A DNA stretch of 8,968 nucleotides from Oligoflexia bacterium (GTDB taxonomy: Bacteria; Myxococcota_A; UBA796; UBA2385), in NCBI GenBank assembly GCA_013152105.1, contig JAADHA010000159.1, positions 1,303-10,270 of the forward strand, given 5' to 3'. A model generated the notes under the pieces. That model saw nothing but the letters and a program-made list of their open reading frames with translations, was not told where the DNA came from and searched no databases. The stretch's first letter is position 1, and every line of letters starts with the position of its first letter. The translations under genes were made by a program, and so were the position numbers. Below are positions 7,259 to 8,968 of the stretch, piece by piece.

Positions 7259-7426
7259 GTGGCCCGATCACGCGGTCAATCCTCGGCCACGGTCGAGCTG
7301 CTGCTGATCGCCAGCGTCGCCCTTGTGGCGGTGTTGGTCCTGGGATGGCTGCGCATGCCCGATGTGGAGCGCGGTGTGAAGACCCTGACCGTGGACGTCG
7401 CCCAACGGCTGGGGATCGCCGAGTAG
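7259..7426 (+). CDS. Small type IVb-pilin-like single-helix protein
   Basis: A 55-residue ORF fills the gap after the aldehyde dehydrogenase. GTG at 7259 is preceded by GAGG at 7247-7250, eight bases upstream and overlapping the dehydrogenase stop. The product has a short basic N-terminus (MARSRGQSSATVE), a hydrophobic helix at residues 14-31 (LLLIASVALVAVLVLGWL) and an amphipathic tail (VERGVKTLTVDVAQRLG). This is the layout of Flp/type IVb pilins and related small GQS-x-VE proteins, whose prepilin leader is cut just before a segment with glutamate at +5. Here Glu13 is +5 only if cleavage falls between Ser8 and Ser9, so the usual glycine at -1 is missing; the alternative G6/Q7 cut puts it at +7. 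No Tad/Flp secretion genes are in the window. It may instead be an unrelated membrane peptide. Its stop lies 10 bp from that of the convergent gene. Confidence 0.6.
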   Translation: MARSRGQSSATVELLLIASVALVAVLVLGWLRMPDVERGVKTLTVDVAQRLGIAE

Positions 7427-7436
7427 GGGTGGGGCG

Positions 7437-8567
7437 CTATCGCCGGACGGGGTGCGGGTATCGTTCCGCCCTGTGCTGGAACCGCAGGATCTTGGGGTTG
7501 AGCACGACGCCGTCCTTGATCTCGATGGCCCTGCGGATGGTCTCACTGCGCTCCCAGGCGGCGGGACCGCCCATGACGGTCTCGATGAAGGGCAGCACGG
7601 CTCCGGTCAACTCCCAGGATGCGCTGTCCCAGAGGTAGGAAGGGGTGTGATTGACCGCGTAGTAGTTCACCGACCCGACCTTGAAGGTGGGCGCCTTGAA
7701 GGATGTGGGGCGGGCGAAGGGGAAGCCCATTCCGTCATCACAGCTCACGTCGACGATCAGGGCGCCCGGCTTCAAGGCGGCGTGCTGGCCTTCCTTGATG
7801 AACATCAGCGGCCGGTCGGTGTCCTGGAGGATGCCGTTGACGATGACATCGGCCCTGGCCAGCGCGTCGACCATCGGGCGCGGGGTCCCGTCTTCTTCGA
7901 TCACGCCGGTTTCAGCGCCGTCCTGGGCACGCTTCATCTGGCCGTAGTGACACCCGACGATCTTGTCGTGTACGGCCCACGGCGGGCGGCTGGTGTAGAC
8001 GGTGACCGAGAATCCGCGTGCAAGCAGGGCGAAGATGGCGCCGCGGCTGACCGAGCCGTGGCTGATTACGGCCGCCTGGCGGGCCGCCCCGTAGACCGCG
8101 TCCATTCCCACCAGGCCTAGCGCGTGGATGACGCCGCAGTAGCCCGCCATCTCGTTGTTGCGGTCGAAGGCGTGCAGCCCCTGGACGCCGTCACCCCAGG
8201 CGAACATCGCCTCCCAGGCGATGAGGGTCAGCTTCATGTCGATGGCCGCCTGGGTCATCTCTTCGCCCTGCACGCAGTGCGGCCAGCCCCACAGGGTGGC
8301 GCCCTGGCGCATCTGCCGCAGGTCTTCGGGGATCGGCTTGGGAAGGAGCACCACGTCGCACCCACGCAGCAGCTCATCCCGGCTGCCCAGCGGGCCGAAG
8401 CCCGCGCCGATCTCGTCGTCGCCGATGCCGAATGCGGCGCCATATCCGGCCTCGAACCGTATGTGCGGGCGAACCGCTTCAGGCACGCGATCGAGGAGCC
8501 TCGGGTGGATGGGGAGGCGGCGTTCGTTTTCTTTTCGCGACTGGTGGAGGACGGCCAGGGACAGCAT
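7437..8567 (-). CDS. Lysine-ketoglutarate reductase (saccharopine-forming), Ala-DH/PNT fold
   Basis: This 376-residue protein has the N- and C-terminal alanine dehydrogenase/transhydrogenase domains also found in N5-(carboxyethyl)ornithine synthase, yeast Lys1 and the LKR half of animal and plant AASS. Visible features are the N-terminal KENERRLPIHP motif (RRxP-type substrate region), VVLLPKPIPEDL, LWGWPHC, a Rossmann nucleotide site at residues 170-176 (HGSVSRG within VISHGSVSRGA), NGILQDTDRPLMF, GALIVDVSCDDGMGF and VNHTPSYLWDSAS. By homology alone it could be called carboxyethylornithine synthase or alanine dehydrogenase. A saccharopine dehydrogenase directly upstream in the same operon (9-bp gap) and a convergent ALDH7 gene argue that it joins lysine and 2-oxoglutarate to make saccharopine with NAD(P)H. 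Its length is close to that of Lys1. Only a weak ribosome site precedes its ATG, so translation may depend on the upstream gene. Confidence 0.82.
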   Translation of the reverse strand: MLSLAVLHQSRKENERRLPIHPRLLDRVPEAVRPHIRFEAGYGAAFGIGDDEIGAGFGPLGSRDELLRGCDVVLLPKPIPEDLRQMRQGATLWGWPHCVQGEEMTQAAIDMKLTLIAWEAMFAWGDGVQGLHAFDRNNEMAGYCGVIHALGLVGMDAVYGAARQAAVISHGSVSRGAIFALLARGFSVTVYTSRPPWAVHDKIVGCHYGQMKRAQDGAETGVIEEDGTPRPMVDALARADVIVNGILQDTDRPLMFIKEGQHAALKPGALIVDVSCDDGMGFPFARPTSFKAPTFKVGSVNYYAVNHTPSYLWDSASWELTGAVLPFIETVMGGPAAWERSETIRRAIEIKDGVVLNPKILRFQHRAERYPHPVRR

Positions 8568-8576
8568 GGTGGTTGC

Positions 8577-8968
8577 CTATGTGGGTTTGAGAGGCTCTCG
8601 CTTCTCGGTGAAGCGCAGTCCAGCCGCCTCGACCTCTTTGAGCACGGGCTCGAAGATGGCGGGGTGGGTGGGGATCAGGCTGCCGGTGAGGCTGAGATCG
8701 CCGCGCAGCACCAACTGGACGGCGATGGCCACGGGCAGGCCGACCGTGCGTGACATCGCGGTGAAGCCGCCGGCCTGCCCTTCGACGGCGAGGGTCGAGG
8801 TGATCCGCTCGGCGGGGCGGTCGGGGTACTCGACATCGAGTTCGTGGACGAGAAGCACGAGGTCACGCATCTCGTCCGTGAGAGGCAGCTTTTGCCGGAG
8901 CAGGTGGATCATCATGGCGCAGGCCGTGTCGCCCTCACAGCCGATCACCTCGTCGGAGAACAGGCCCA
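8577..8968 (-). CDS. Saccharopine dehydrogenase, C-terminal part (5' end outside window)
   Basis: The last 130 residues of a Lys9-type saccharopine dehydrogenase (glutamate-forming) are visible; the gene continues past the right edge, so its N-terminal NAD(P) domain is not seen. The enzyme splits saccharopine into alpha-aminoadipate semialdehyde and glutamate. The visible part begins GLFSDEVIGCEGDTACAM. It continues with the C-terminal substrate-domain pattern LRDxxxMxxxEMRDLVLLVHELDVEY in a divergent form (DEMRDLVLLVHELDVEY), ERITSTLAVEG, FTAMSRTVGLPVAIAVQLVL and GSLIPTHPAIFEPVLKEVEA. These recall the end of yeast Lys9 and of the SDH half of AASS. A GTG at 8948-8946 is internal, because the upstream codons keep the family pattern. 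The stop lies 9 bp before the LKR start, so the two form an operon in the order SDH then LKR. Confidence 0.85.
   Translation of the reverse strand, partial: GLFSDEVIGCEGDTACAMMIHLLRQKLPLTDEMRDLVLLVHELDVEYPDRPAERITSTLAVEGQAGGFTAMSRTVGLPVAIAVQLVLRGDLSLTGSLIPTHPAIFEPVLKEVEAAGLRFTEKREPLKPT

Noticed and set aside
7433..7444. GGCG-CTAT-CGCC hairpin between the pilin-like and LKR genes
   Set aside because: The stem is only four base pairs with no T-run, too weak to call a terminator.
7452..8120. Plus-strand ORF (222 codons) opposite the LKR gene
   Set aside because: It is a shadow of the well-supported minus-strand enzyme, with no ribosome site or family pattern.

Overview
The window is GC-rich, gene-dense, double-stranded bacterial chromosome. 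It has long ORFs, gaps mostly under about 100 bp, and several stop/start overlaps. An exported OmpA-type peptidoglycan-binding protein points to a Gram-negative cell. The GC-rich composition, a TAGGCT-like -10 candidate, a small type IVb-pilin-like ORF and a bacterial saccharopine pathway would suit Myxococcota or a neighbouring deltaproteobacterial lineage, but this placement is an inference of low confidence.

Layout, left to right. (1) 2-1570 (+): almost all of a B12-binding-type radical SAM enzyme, missing only its first few codons. (2) 1674-4580 (+): a compact four-gene unit. It runs TetR regulator (1674-2321), a small three-helix membrane protein (2321-2719), a TolB/WD40-like beta-propeller protein (2716-4004) and a coiled-coil protein of unknown function (4035-4580). 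Starts and stops overlap at the first two junctions. The propeller gene carries a 15-bp tandem repeat at its 5' end and is broken by a one-base frameshift near 3450. (3) 4602-5660 (-): a secreted OmpA-family protein, convergent with the unit before it and divergent from the next gene. (4) 5731-7248 (+): an ALDH7/antiquitin-type aldehyde dehydrogenase, followed at 7259-7426 by a 55-residue pilin-like ORF. (5) 7437-8567 (-) and 8577 to beyond 8968 (-): an Ala-DH/PNT-fold enzyme best read as lysine-ketoglutarate reductase, preceded in the same operon by saccharopine dehydrogenase, of which only the C-terminal 130 residues are visible.

The best-supported system is lysine degradation by the saccharopine route. 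Lysine plus 2-oxoglutarate gives saccharopine (LKR). Saccharopine gives alpha-aminoadipate semialdehyde plus glutamate (SDH). The semialdehyde gives alpha-aminoadipate (ALDH7). The first two steps are adjacent on the minus strand and the third converges on them from the plus strand. The LKR protein resembles N5-(carboxyethyl)ornithine synthase and alanine dehydrogenase and would easily be misnamed without this context.

The least explained items are the 55-residue pilin-like ORF between the two lysine transcription units, the tandem repeat and frameshift in the propeller gene, and the unknown membrane and coiled-coil partners of the TetR unit. I see no tRNA, rRNA, CRISPR array, insertion sequence or convincing intrinsic terminator. 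No intergenic stretch exceeds about 105 bp.
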